In this document: positions 34,431 through 46,600 of the stretch, piece by piece | How positions within the stretch are numbered: position 1 is the stretch's first letter | Layout of the letters: each line of letters begins with the position of its first letter | Assembly (NCBI GenBank): GCA_032191485.1 | Contig: JAVDOI010000007.1 | Coordinates: 10,166,642 to 10,230,641, forward strand | DNA: 64,000 nucleotides | Reading direction: 5' to 3' | Source of the DNA: Leptoclinus maculatus | Taxonomy: Eukaryota; Chordata; Actinopteri; Perciformes; Stichaeidae | Notes under the pieces: model-generated | What the model was told of the DNA's origin: nothing | Database searches by the model: none | What the model saw: the letters and a program-made list of their open reading frames with translations, nothing else | Position numbers and translations under genes: made by a program

Positions 34431-36402
34431 CAACATTGTCTACAGTGTTTTACATTGACATTTACACCAGCACTGGACCAACTCCTACCAATGTAGTGTA
34501 CACATCATTGTACCCAAGCCAACATCTGTACGGCTACAGCTTGGTTGCCCTATTAGTGTTGCGCCTGCAGTCATAGATATATGGTTACAGTATGTACCCA
34601 TTATTCTAATACCATTCTTATCTTCTAACATACTCTACAGGTTTAAGGAAGCAAAGCAAATGTATGGACCCACTGTAATAATACAAACATAACGCATGGC
34701 TGTACAGTAAAACAATTAAACAATTAGAGCCACCTTATAGGATACTTCCACACAAGTTGTGTAACACAACACTACAGATGTTGCTCGTTTATTTTTTGAC
34801 ATAACACACATGGTCTACTGTGTACCTCTGTATATGAACTTATACTACCACTACCACTTCTACTATACTATGCACTAGTTAGACTGCATCCCTCTATACC
34901 AATTTAGAAAACCTGAATTAACACAATTAGTTATAGCAACATGTAACAAATGTAAGGAGAATAACGTAGGCGAAAGTTGTTATGCTGAAAATATTTGGAG
35001 CTGAATATTGTTTTCAAACTTTAAATTTCTTTATACATTCTGTTATCACAGTGTAAAACTACAAGAAGAGAGCATTTGGTATTGAGCAAGCACTAATATG
35101 TATTATCTCAGTACCTTGATAATACTTATGCATTTAAAAGGGCACACGTGGCAATGGTACAAAACAAAAGTAGGCAATTTATTGAATAATTATAATGACT
35201 CTATCTAATTCAATAAACGAACAACTGATCCCTGATTTTATCCCATATTACACATGCCATTTTAAGGTTTTAAAGTTAAGCTAAGCAGACACTGTACAGA
35301 TTTATCCGAAATATAGTCCTGAATTAGTCGCTCTGACTAATACTAGTACTTTGCTACAGAACAGACTATTGTCTGTATTTCTGGTTTTCTCTCTTTTTGT
35401 CAAACATTGAGGATACAATTATCTTGTTTGAATAAAGCTCATTAGAATCGCCAATGGACAAAACCAAGCACGCTGAAGCTGGTCAATTGATTCGTACAGT
35501 GTGAGCAAAAGCAGATTTTGGACGGGCAGAAAGGCATATTTAAATCAATGTAGGATTAATACAAATGTACAGTGTATGCTCAGCTCTGCAAGATAACTTT
35601 GTCTCAAGCCTAAAATCTTCAATGGGGCTGTCAGCAGTGAGGGAACTGTGCATGGTACTTGTCACAATTCCATTAGACAGTGCAAAGATGGGCCTACGAC
35701 CATGCTTCTCTGATAGTTGGAGCAATGTTTGGCCCTGTTTTCTGTTTAGTAGGAAACTGTGAACTCGTTGGGTCCTGTTAATAGAACGGTTACCCTAAGT
35801 TGTAGGCTCATGTTTTCCAAACTCTCTTTGCAGCAGCTTAGTGGAAGGGTAAAGCAGTGTAGCCAGGTTGTAGCATTTGCATTTTTACACCTTAATCGTC
35901 AGATTGTTTATTCATGAGGCATCACTGAACCTCTGTTATCACTCTGTGCCTGTGTCAGTATCACAACACCTGCTGTCAGCCTTAGTTTTCTGCACTGACG
36001 TGACGGCTGCCATGTTCACTGGGAGGGACGGATGATGAGGCAGAATTGGACGACAGAGTGTTTCATCCCCACATTACTTTATTTGGGATGTCAGAGGATT
36101 AGGTGAAAAATAGGTACAGGTCAAATAGTCGTACAATTTGATCTCAACTGGAAGAAAATAGACTCGGTATCACGGATGGAGAGAAAGCTTCCCAGACAAA
36201 CTTTAAGCAACCCTTTATCACTTGGCCTTGAGGTCTTTCCTGCAGACAGCAGGGATGTCACTATCACTCTCTCTGGCTCTGTCTGGAGTATTAAAGACAA
36301 TTGTAGAGGTACGACAAGCAGTGGATGATCTCAACAACACCGACAGAAAGTTGATTTTTTTCTCCATAGCAGGACTCCCAAAATGTCTGTTCATTCATGG
36401 AA

Positions 36403-36457
36403 GGAAGAGGAGGTGGAGGTGATGGAGGAGGAGGTGGAGGTGATGGAGGAGGAATGG
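36403..36457 (+). repeat. 21-bp minisatellite (GGAGGAGGAGGTGGAGGTGAT), about 2.5 units
   Basis: Unit 1 at 36403-36423 differs by one base from unit 2 at 36424-36444; a partial third unit starts at 36445. The tract is all purine plus T on the + strand. Three-base periodicity gives Gly/Arg/Glu-type runs in open frames, but no coding context is seen. Confidence 0.85.
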
Positions 36458-37842
36458 TGTGGGTGATTGTGAAGTGTAAATAAACTCTGCATTATTCCAC
36501 TCTTACAGTTGCCGTAGATCCTTGCAACCTTTTTTGGTCAATATAAGTGCTGTCAGTTCAGCACTCCAACAACCTTTAGCTACTTTAATTAATGAGTGAG
36601 GTTCCTTTTTACAACAAGTTAATGAATTCAGTGAAGCACTTCATGGTTTTTGCAGGATTGGATTTTGGAGGATAGGATTATTTGTTTTTACAACGGTATA
36701 GGAGGGCCAGAAAATACTTTTTGATTGAAATCATGATTGTGACGACAATGAAAATATTTTGTCAAAAAAAACGTATACCATCAAAAACTCAATTAAATAC
36801 ATTTAATTAATTGGATGCTCTTATGGTGATGACAAGGCGTGACATATTCATGTCATTATGTTCACATTCACAAACTGTATTCCTTGTTTTGTTATGTGAA
36901 AATTACATCTAATAAAATGTGTCTTCAAGCCGATCATTAGATGTATTGGTATCAATATAAGCAATTGATACAAATACATTTAATGAGCCAGTATTTGTAA
37001 TGAGCAAACCTATTAGGAACCAAAGAGCTAGCTAAACTAAACTAAACATTTGACAAATTAGGTGTTTCTATTTTTACATTCAGTTTGTGTGTTTGTGATG
37101 ATGCACAAATGCCGTCTTTGGCTGTGTAGTGAAACCCCTTGGAGTCCCTGGAGTGGGCCTGGCTCTCAATATCAGTGTGGAAACGGGTGCAGATTAGAGC
37201 TTCATTAGTCAAGGCTTCAGCAGCTATGCACTGCTCTCCCCCTTCTGCATATTTGTTTCTCTCCTGCAACACATGTGTATTCAAACAGAATAACACATAC
37301 ACATAAGAGGAATTAAAAAGCCTAAAAAACAGAAGGTAATGAACAAACAAAAACATGCAAACTGTACCTCTCTGTCTTCAGAGACATTTATATTATTTTC
37401 ATGACTGGGTCCTGTTTTAAGTTCAGAATTTTCCAAATGATCAATTACAAAGTTAAAAATGTTCTATGCCACCAAATATTCGAGGAAATACTGATAAGCA
37501 TTTTAATGAATGAATTAAATAACCAATAACTGCTCAATTATTTTCATGATAACTAAAAGATGCTGTGACAGAAAGACGTCCCAAGAATGAGTAAATGAGT
37601 AATGCTGGAAAATATATATTTTCTGCAATACAGCTTGAAAATCTACTTCCAGTTGTACTGCAAAAGGAATGCAGTTTTCTACCACACAGAAGTCAAAAGC
37701 AGGAAATAGTAAGCTTCTTATTCTTTGTGATAATTTTGCAAACACTTGCGTTTGACAGGGGGCTTAAAGAGGAGGAAGAGGCCATTTTAAAGTCCAACTC
37801 CAACTGCCTGCCACCATCTCCTTAACATGGCAACAGCCAATG

Positions 37843-38130
37843 CAAACACACACACAAACACAGTCGTGTTTTCATGACTTTTGAGGACATTACATTGACT
37901 TTCATTTCCTTACCCTCACCCGAACCATAACCGCTATCAGACGAATGCTAACCCTCACCCTAACCTTAAGTAAACCTACGCTTACCATAACCGTAAACCA
38001 AATCCTCACCCTTAAATGTAATATTCAACGTTATGGGGACATGCGTCCCCACAATGTGACTGTGTAATCGGATTAATGTCCCCACCAGACAGGTAACACA
38101 CACACACAAACACACACACACTAACACACC
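37843..38130. repeat. CA-flanked, telomere-like teleost repeat, near complete
   Basis: A CA tract at 37843-37862 and another at 38098-38130 bracket TTTTGAGGACATTACATTG, ACTTTCATTTCCTTACCC, a series of TAACCCTCACC / ACCATAACCG variants, then TATGGGGACATGCGTCCCCA with its GGGGACATGCGTCCCC dyad, and ACAATGTGACTGTGTAATC. This order (GGGGACAT..CATTTCC..CCTAACC array..GTCCCCACAATGTGACTGTGTAA) is a fish repeat I recognise. The CCTAACC series only resembles telomere DNA and is not an interstitial telomere array. Confidence 0.65.
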
Positions 38131-39815
38131 ATAATGCACAGAGGGAGAGCTGTCCGCCTGTTTTTATCATTACATTTGCTCTCCATTAGTCATATCTTCT
38201 AAATTAACTGATTTTAGATTTATTTTCTTATTATTTATATTAACTAAGTTGAGGATTACAGAAACATGTTTCTCACATGATTAAAGCTTGGTTATTTGTG
38301 AACATGGTCTTAGCTACATGATCATGGTTGTTGAGTACATCACAAAAACAATATTGATCAGTGTTTCAGAGCCTTTGGAAAAAATACTAGATTTTGCAAA
38401 CAAATAATAGATTTCACAAATGCATCAGCCTTTCCAGAATACCAACGATTGAAATTAAGATTGCAATATTTCAGGTTTTTAATAATGCTGATTTATTTTA
38501 GGTGCTGTTCGTCTGTTGTTGTTGTTCCTGCCAAGGATTGTTCAACAGTATACTGTACGCAGAGCATTATATATTTACACAGTTAAGAGTATTTGTATCT
38601 GTACCTACAGGATAATAATACACTTGCATCGGGAGACAGGAAAAGAGTGGGGGACATCAAAGGGAATGCAGACTGGCTTCGCACAACCCTGCATGTTTAA
38701 AACGCATGCATAATACAACAGCAAAAGCCTGAGAAAAAGATTGTAGGGGAATGTTCAGGGTCAGTTCCAACACAAAACAGCATTAGAAGGCGCAGCATCT
38801 TTTAGTCATGTTCTTCACTGTGTGTTTGTCTCTGTGTGTGTGTATGTGTGTTTCATATTTTAGTAGAAATAATACTGTCAGGAGAAGAGTCTTTATTTCA
38901 TTCTCATTCTATTGCTCCTTGATTTAAGTTTAGTGCATAATACAGTAGTTGCTTCAACCACCCAAATGACAGTGACCTGAGAGGAAATGTCATTAGGTGG
39001 TGCTATTAAGCATTTCAATTCCTCCAATGGGCAAAGCAAAATGACACGTGTATATGAATTCCACTGATTTTCAAGGCAAGACTAGTCTATGTAATATTCA
39101 TGTGCCAGGGTTGGCCAGGTATCCATGCTAGCTGAGGTGCAAGTCGCCTGGTTTGTCCAGGTCTTAGGCTCTTTTAATTAAGGCTACAATTTGTATGACA
39201 TTTTAATACAACAGCAGGCTATCAAACACAAAACTGCAGACTGGGCATTCGAAGGCCAACTAATAATCCCACAGTTGAACTAGGAAGGATATGCTTTCAT
39301 GCTCGAGGAAGAAATATTACTATAAACACAAAAGCACCCAATCACTGTCTAATGTTAACATTCTCATGTATAGACATATTCTGTAAATTCAGTTAGCCTC
39401 TGAATACATAGTTATATACAGTAGTCCTAGTTATTTTTCGTGACATAACGCCACTTCCACCATAGAAACAGAGATTTTGCGGAGAAACTGAAACGAAAGA
39501 ATAAATCCAACCCGGATTACTACATTGTTCAGACAAATTCGCTAAATTGCTTCAGGCAGTTTATGAAACAGCCAGCTTGGCCCAAATAGGTATCCAACAG
39601 ATAATTCACAATCAGCATTGTCTTCTTTAACAATCAGTTTGGAATTAGTTTTTGCAGTTGAGTGTCACAGCTGACGTCAGTAATGTATGGATTATGGTTC
39701 GCTCTATTCCTCTGTTGTTCAAGTTCGCCATAGAATTTTATTTTAGGACCAAAAGTAGACCGAGATCAGCAGAAACTTTTAATCTATCAAACAGTCTTCC
39801 TTCTCAGTTGGTATT

Positions 39816-39882
39816 ACTTTTTCAGGGCGATATATATTATATATATACAGTATATACGTTATATATATCGTCCTGAAAAAGT
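39816..39882. repeat. inverted repeat with 22-bp arms, 21/22 matched
   Basis: The left arm 39816-39837 and right arm 39861-39882 are reverse complements except for one G/A difference (TTCAGGGCGATA versus TTCAGGACGATA in arm orientation). They are separated by 23 bp of TA-rich sequence that can extend the fold. The whole unit could form a 67-nt hairpin in RNA or a cruciform in DNA. Sequences outside the arms do not pair. Confidence 0.9.
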
Positions 39883-42037
39883 GTGAACTGGTAATACTGG
39901 TGGCCCCAATCCAGATGCAGACCGTGCATACAGTACATCATAATAATCATGCTTGCTCCTGATTCTGTGGGCCATGCTGGATGACTCACACTCAAGCTCA
40001 GTAAAGGTGACATAATCATATTCAAGCTATAAGGCCCTGATGTCCTTTTTTTGTATTTTCTGCTTTAGTTGCAGTGAATCTTATCTCTCCTCAGCTCTGA
40101 GGTTGACAACCCTAATGCAATTCAACATATAGTAGAATTTGTATCACCTAATACAGTAGTGTTAAATCTTTGTTGTCTATTGTGGGTATGTAATAATGAA
40201 TACTGCAAAGGATGTATATTTAGGGATTCATAACAGGGATATCTACTTGTGCGCTATTTAATCCCAAAGGAAAACAGTCATTTTTGAAGTTATTGTGGTT
40301 GAGAAAAGGTGTTTTTTTTTATCCAAGAACTTCAGTTTTCAGAACTCAGTGCTATAAAACAGTAATTCATGAAACAAAAGACATGTTAGCCTCTTTGTTC
40401 TCTTTGTTTGGCTTTTGAAAACAACATCCCTATGATGTTAATCTTGTCCTGCTTGCTGTAAAACTTCTGAAAGTTATCAGCATTCTTTTCCAGGGTTAAC
40501 CTGCAAAACACTGCCAACCAAATGCATTTGAACATCAATGAAGGTGACCCCTGGACAGCAGGGGTTGTAATGGCAATGCTTTAAAAGCTGTTTAACTGAA
40601 AATCAAATGCTTTATTGTTCTTCTGTCAAATCATAATTTTAGAAATACAGTTGAGGATAATGATGGAATACATGATGTGTTTTGCATTTGATTTCCCATA
40701 AAATCAGGTTCTCTCAGAGCCAAGGCAATATGAGGGCTGAGGACTGTGTAGTAGGCCAACGCCAGAAGAAATCACTGGCCATGATTTGAATTGCTAATGA
40801 GAAAGACCTTTATATGACCTCTACTGGAATCTGCTTTTCACCTTTATAATCAAATCTGTTATAATAGCATTTCAATACCTTACACCTGAGCTGTGTATTG
40901 GTGTTATTGGTTTGATTTCACAGTTTACTGTTAATGACTCTTTTGTAATTGCTAATGTTTGGCTCCTCTGCCCTATTCACAACAACAATCCTCCAATAGT
41001 GCATTCACTTGTATGTATGGGGAAAAAAGGGATAAGTGGCGTCACACTCCATCCCTCTATCCGACACTATTTATAGCCCAAACAATTAAGCTGAGAAGAC
41101 CTTCATTAGCCTGCTGCTATTCAGCAGGACCCTGAGTCGCCTTGCCAGCCAGCCAAACAGGTGTTCCTTAATAATCACTGCTGAATTGCCAGCAACACTG
41201 GTTTGCGATTTTCCCTCCATATGTTTCAAGCTGTTGGCAGTCCTCTGCTGAGAAATGAATGACTTTCTAAGCCTCATTACAATATCTTACAGTACACAGG
41301 TGGCTGTTGGCTGACAGTCTGACCCTCATACAAGACAAACTGGCAATACTTGTGACATTCAGCCACTGTATATCACAGTGTGTGTTTACATCACAAGTTA
41401 TTACTATGTCAACAGCATTATAATATTACGTTATTTTCATTTCTGTACTCCAACTGCAACACCGATCTTTTACTTTTAGAACATTGCCTGTGTTTGCTTT
41501 CCCTTGGAGGATGAGAATACAGTATTGTTATGAGGATGTTACTGCTGTGCTGAAATGCTGTGCTAAGAGACACCTATTTTGCAATTTAAGGACAAATTCA
41601 GAATGAGGCAAATGAATTACAACTAAACATATATGACCATATTTAACATTGCAGATGAGGGAGTGGGCTGTAGTTCTCGACAGTAGCTGTGCCAAAGGCC
41701 AGGAGATGAGAGGCTGCCAGAGGTTTTGTAAATACTGCGGTGGCATGCCACCATTCGGTCTAACTATGCTTCAGTTCATTTGTTAACGCAAAGAGCATTG
41801 ATCAAATAATATCACTATGGGTTGTATATTAAAGGGTTGTTTTTGGTCTGGTAATCTTCATTTTCCACCCTACCATAACTGCACATGCATGCATTGTGAT
41901 AAATATATGAAAGCCCTAAAAGGCAAGATGTACATAGTTAAATTAACTATTTTCTTTTTTATATAAAAAATGGACTGAAAATAGATTCAAACTATCTACA
42001 CAACAGTAAAATATTAGGAAAATCAAGCTACTTACTT

Positions 42038-42057
42038 ACACACACACACACACACCT

Positions 42058-42088
<31 letters not shown>
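42038..42088. repeat. (CA)n microsatellite, interrupted
   Basis: Two CA blocks separated by one CTA, about 25 dinucleotides in total. Confidence 0.9.
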
Positions 42089-44336
42089 TTAATATATCCT
42101 TACAGAAATCTATTTCCTGGTTACTCAGCTACTAAAACAACATGTTTATTTGGCAAGATTAATTTTACTTGGATTACTTCTTCACCGACGTGCAAACAGG
42201 AAAAATAAATAAGACGGGGCAACTTCACTTCTGCCTCCCTCAGCAGAATGAGGAAAACAACGGCATCGCGACGTTAAGGCCGTAAATAACTCTCCCGCCA
42301 GCAAAGTAAAGCGCCACCCTGCCCCCTGCTGTGTGGCGCTTTATTTCTGTCATTTATAAAACTATTGCTAGAATGTACCAGTGTGCTCACTGTAAAAACA
42401 TGTTGGTTGCAAATGAAAACAAAATACATTACCACACATGTGACAACACATTGGTGGGTGTCAGACTTCAAAATGCATGAATCCAAAAACACAATTTGTG
42501 AATTATACTAAAAGACATGTGTGAACCAGTTATTATGTTTTTCAAAATCAACACATCTGCATTCATATAAAGAGAAATTGGTGAATTTAAAAACCTGGGT
42601 CTTATTCCCATAATTGTGGTCATTCTGACTATGGGTATCTTTTACCTTTGCACTTCCACGTTGTAAATATTCAGAGAAAGCAAGCATCTTGACTCTGTTC
42701 CTTTCCCATTACAAAACTGTCTGCTGCTTTTAAAGAGGATGAGAGGAGTTAATGTCATTGGACACTACGGAAGCCTGCCCAAACTCCATCTGCTGATAAT
42801 GTATTCCTCCCACTAACAATGTATTCATCCTGCTTCAGCCCCTGTTTTCCAGATTGTACTCCCTGCCAGGATTGTGCTCAACTCTGGTTACCAAAATTAG
42901 ATGGCCACATCCACTTTCACATTCTCTCTGAGTTTGTACTTGCTTTTACTTTTGCCAACGGCCAATTTTAGTAATAATTAAGTCACTCATTGTCAAATAT
43001 TTAATAAACAACAATACTCTGATGAAGGCTCGGTGGCAAAATGCATAAGCACATCTCTATTGTGATGTGAGCCAAATAAACAAGTGCAATGGGAGCATTG
43101 TGTCCTCCTTGACTTGGAAATCTGGGATGTGCAACCCTTTCACATTTTTTGGGGAATATGTTCATTGGATTTTGTGTTTTGCACCCCTTTAGATAATTCC
43201 ATTGTTGAGGCACAATCTGATTTTCCAATACAATTCAATAAACAATCTTTTTACAATTGCCTACCTTTGCACTGCTTGGCATTTTTTTTTTTTAAATACA
43301 GATGAATAGTCAGTCTGTATGTCGTGTGGTAAGCCACTTGTGTTAGTTCCTATGCAAATCAGTAAAACACTGTTATTATTAAGAATTGGAAAATAATGTG
43401 GCTTTACTCTAAAATGATAAAATTGACAAATGCAAGCCCCATTAAATGTGTTTTTCTGCTAAATCAACAGGAGAATTCATGCCATAGGGAATTCTGATCA
43501 TCTTGTACTAGGCACACCTCATTTTGCTTCTTCTGGCTGACTTAACACACTTGTCAAGTAAGCTTGTATTGTATTGCCATATTAAGCTACATTTATATGT
43601 TTTTCTGCACTTTTTTTCAAAGCTTGCTTGAGCGCTCATCATCCCCAGAGCCCTGTGTGTATCACCTACTGTCAAAAAGTAAACAGAAGTTGTAGGTCTG
43701 AGTATCTGATGACACAGTTCCTCATAATATATTCACTTTTCACATCATGTTTCATTTGCACCGCCCACATTTTGTATTTCTTCGTCTTTTAAAAATATCT
43801 TGACCATCAGAGAAAGAGCCATTACCAGCATTAAGTGATTTCTCCCACTATGATAGGGTGATATTTCCATTCTTTCAGTCACTATCTACCTGCACCATTA
43901 CACCAATTTAAATAGAGTTGTCAGTCCGCAGTCTCTGTGTAATTATGATGAAATACTAATTAGGGAAGACCTGACCTGTGCTGACATGCCCACGCTCTCA
44001 AATGTCTACTCCAGATGGCAGCAGGGACAAAGGATGAATGAGGAAGAGACAATTTTCAGGCTTGTCTGCATTAGCATAGGGAGGACCTGTCGTAATAGCT
44101 TAATATTCTAAACATGTATAATTTGGTTTAGATTTCAAATTAGCAATCTTTCCAAAGTGCCAAAAGAGTATGTCTGTTGAAGTGAACCAAGTTAGAGGAT
44201 CGCAACGGGGTTGGGATATTGCAGGTGGTTCGGGACCCAACAAAATTGCTGCGGGTACAGTACATCTTACTTTAGGAGGATGACAGCAGGTATTCAACAT
44301 CATCATCATCATGGGATGGAATTTTAGGCTACATCC

Positions 44337-45390
44337 ATACTACTTCGTTTTCAAACGTAAACAGAGTTTTCAAACAAAAACGATCTCCGTCCACACGGCG
44401 TTTCAGCACTGTTTTCGAAATGATCTCCGTCCAGACTAACACTCCTGAAAACGAATATCATGTGACTCTTCACGTACACTGGGCATGTCGATGTAAACAG
44501 GAAGTAGATTGGTTGCTTAGTTAAAAAAAATACGACAGAGTAATGAAGTAGTCTTTAATAATGAAAGGTCGTGTTTGATACTTAAGATCTTCTCTAAAAT
44601 CTTCCTCTATGAACTCAAACAGACACAGTTCGTGGAAAGTTTGAGAAGTTTTATTTTTCAGACTTAGTTACAGCGCTGCAGGTCTTGCTCTATATCTCTC
44701 TCACATCAAATTTACTTTAAAATCAACACTTACACGTAACAGTTTGCTAGATTATGGGTCCATAAATGTGGTCAACACACGTCTCTCACTCGTTTCCTCG
44801 GTGTTGTTGTCTGTTCTCACTCGTAGCTCTGCTGGTGGCTTAACTATCTGTCCTACTGAATAGCATTTACTGCTAACCGTGACTTCAGACGTCCGCTCCG
44901 TAGGGCTGATAACGCCGCTGGTCACGCTGGTCACTGATTGCTCCATTAACAGCTGCTTCCTCCGTAATAATGCAGACTTTTACTGAACAACAGCTGCTAG
45001 TAAAGACAACAAGGTCAGCTTTGCCTGTAATCAGTTGTCCATGTTAAATTAACCTGGTAGTCGATCGGTATTCAATGTTGTCGTTTGTGAGCTTCCGGGT
45101 AAGGGTCACGTGATAGACATGTGACGAATCAGGGAAGGACACGTCATGACTGCTAAGAACCAATCAAGTAGCGAACGCGGATGTGGGCGTCATCGTTTCT
45201 AATCGGATCCGGTTTCGGCCGTCCACACGAAAACGAAACCCCGGAGTTTTCAAACTTATCCGGCCTCGGGAGCGTTTTCAAACTTATCCGTTTACGGTGC
45301 TCTAAAACTCCGGCGTAGTGTGGACGCTCAGTGTAAACGTAGCAAAACATATGCGTTTTCAAATGGAAACAGAGTAATGTGGACATGGCC
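44337..45390 (-). mobile_element. TTA-flanked DNA transposon, copy A (Harbinger-like, non-autonomous)
   Basis: The element starts GGCTACATCCATACTAC (44337) and ends GTAATGTGGACATGGCC (45390). The ends are imperfect inverted repeats, 12 of 17 positions in the outermost block. TTA stands on both sides (44334-44336 and 45391-45393), a 3-bp target duplication. Three-bp TWA duplications are characteristic of PIF/Harbinger elements (family knowledge); the assignment is inference because no nuclease or Myb-like protein is encoded. The reverse complement of this copy matches 48651-49697 at roughly 96% over the first ~190 bp I compared. GTTTTCAAAC/GTTTGAAAAC motifs recur near both ends. Strand is set so that the shared small frame reads forward. 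Confidence 0.8.
44752..44946 (-). CDS. short open frame shared by both transposon copies, copy A
   Basis: A 64-codon frame reads MEQSVTSVTSGVISPTERTS then EVTVSSKCYSVGQIVKPPAE. The same frame in copy B (from ~49151) differs at only two residues over the common 55. The serine/threonine-rich sequence has no domain I recognise. In copy A the upstream extension is closed by a stop where copy B stays open. It may be a relict 5' exon of the autonomous element's protein or a chance frame kept by recent common ancestry; the latter is more likely. Confidence 0.25.
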   Translation of the reverse strand: MEQSVTSVTSGVISPTERTSEVTVSSKCYSVGQIVKPPAELRVRTDNNTEETSERRVLTTFMDP

Positions 45391-45393
45391 TTA

Positions 45394-45545
45394 GAGGCTC
45401 TTATCTCTGAGTTTAACAATGCTCTTTTTCCTTTTTCGATGCAAGGTTCCAAGGACAGGGGATGTTTTACAGATTGTAAGGCCCCCTGAGGCAAATTTGT
45501 GGTCTGTGAAGGCTATACAAACACAATTTAGTTGAATTGAAATGT
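45394..45545 (+). repeat. non-LTR retrotransposon 3' tail
   Basis: GAGTTTAACAATGC, TGTTTTACAGATTGTAAGGC, CCCCTGAGGCAAATTTGTGG, TCTGTGAAGGCTATACAAAC and TTTAGTTGAATTGAAATG follow the usual end of fish LINE-derived repeats (ACAGATTGTAAAGCCCTCTGAGGCAAATTTGTGATTTGTGA..GGCTATACAAATAAA.TTGAATTGAATTG). It abuts the right end of transposon copy A. No reverse transcriptase frame is left. Confidence 0.6.
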
Positions 45546-46232
45546 GCTGTCAAGAAAACAGTATATATACAAATAAAGTTTCCATTGAGCTTTAGTTAGA
45601 TTAAAATAAAAATAAAAAACACATGGCATGAACATGTGTCTTATTTTCACTTCAGGATTGGGCCGACCTTAACCCAAGACATTGTCAATAGTGGCCAATT
45701 CTGCAATACCCCGGATTACCTTCAAGCACAAAGTTTAACATCCAATGACAATATTTTTTAGAATTTTCGCTTTCTGCAATATCTACACATGACCACTACA
45801 GTATGGTTAAGAATAGAGAATGGTCTTCGTCACGACAAGCAACATATGGTTAGGGTATGCTTGAGATTAGAAAAAATAACACACTTGTTTAGGGTTATGG
45901 AAAGTTCAAGGTTGAGGTTAATGTAAACAAAAACTTTTACCGACATTTCAGACGGGCACCTAATAATACATGGTATATGCTCCCCCACCCTGACCTCCAA
46001 GCCCTTACAATCTGCCTTGCTACTTTATGGTCTCAGTCCTCACGCCTGTATTGGCTCTGAAGATTAACGCTCAACGTTAATTGTGAACAAAATTTGATGA
46101 AACTTCATGTGTCATCTGGTAAAACGCATGATCTAAGTCCAAGTAATCCTTTTTTGATTGAAACAACTAATGCTTAACTACATTTTCTTGTTGTCAAAAC
46201 ATTTCACTCGCTCATTCATTCACTCACTCATA
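45546..46232. other. unannotated non-coding sequence with a GGTTAGGG-like patch
   Basis: No gene. At 45845-45925 GGTTAGGGTATGCTTGAGAT, GTTTAGGGTTATGG and CAAGGTTGAGGTTAATG look like a decayed copy of a fish repeat made of TTAGGGTTA variants; the call is weak. Confidence 0.35.
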
Positions 46233-46600
46233 CCCACCTCATGGTGGTGCTAGAAGAAAAATCAGAGGATCACCAAAGTCAGTAGGATTCATCCTCTAAA
46301 GACCGTGGATTTCAGTACCAAATGTTTTGCCGATATATCTGGTAGATGTTGAGAAATGTTGCAGGATAGGTATAAAAAAAAAAAAGAGACGTTGGTGATG
46401 CCAAAGGAAATCCAAGGAAGTACCAAGGTCAGTAAGATTCACCTCTGGGAGACAATGGATGACTGACAAAATGTCATGGCAATCCATCCAAAAGATGTTT
46501 CAGTCCAAACCAAAGTGGTAGACAAATTGAATGATTGGCTGACTGACAAATCAACATTGCCATCCCTAGAGTCATGCCACTGGCATGGGTAAAAGGTGTC
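46233..46600 (+). repeat. teleost interspersed repeat with internally duplicated module
   Basis: TCATGGTGGTGCTAGAAGAA, AATCAGAGGATCACCAAAGT, CAGTAGGATTCATCCTCT, then CATGGCAATCCATCC, TTTCAGTCCAAACCAAAGTG and ACATTGCCATCCCTAGAGTC follow in order a fish repeat I recognise (CTCATGGTGGCGCTAGAGGAAAAGTCAGGGGATCACCAAAG..CATGGCAATCCATCCAATAGTTGTTGAGATATTTCAGTCTGGACCAAAGTGGTGGAC). The CAAAGTCAGTAGGATTCA module occurs twice (about 46273 and 46426), so the copy carries a diverged ~150-bp internal duplication. Confidence 0.65.

Larger units (their letters stand above)
30336..37842. other. long stretch without genes
   Basis: No recognisable gene. A 160-codon frame at 31673-32155 (-) overlaps a 98-codon frame at 31480-31776 (+); neither shows a domain. 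Block 31480-31760 is GC-richer, non-repetitive and CNE-like. Listed separately: a palindromic repeat at 34390 and a 21-bp minisatellite at 36403. AT-rich sequence otherwise. Confidence 0.45.
38131..44336. other. unique non-coding sequence with a palindrome and CA tracts
   Basis: No gene seen. The palindrome at 39816-39882 and the CA tract at 42038-42088 are listed separately; a short TG tract is near 38822-38850. Blocks 41030-41280 and 43840-44060 are repeat-free and CNE-like. ATC triplets occur at 44301-44312, next to the transposon insertion. Confidence 0.45.

Noticed and set aside
37900..38010. Possible interstitial telomere array (CCTAACC-like)
   Set aside because: Units are irregular (ACCCTCACC, ACCATAACCG) and belong to a known type of interspersed repeat with its own flanks.
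42038..42088. Possible CRISPR-like or tandem regulatory array
   Set aside because: Simple CA microsatellite; no spacers or unit structure. No CRISPR array exists in the window.
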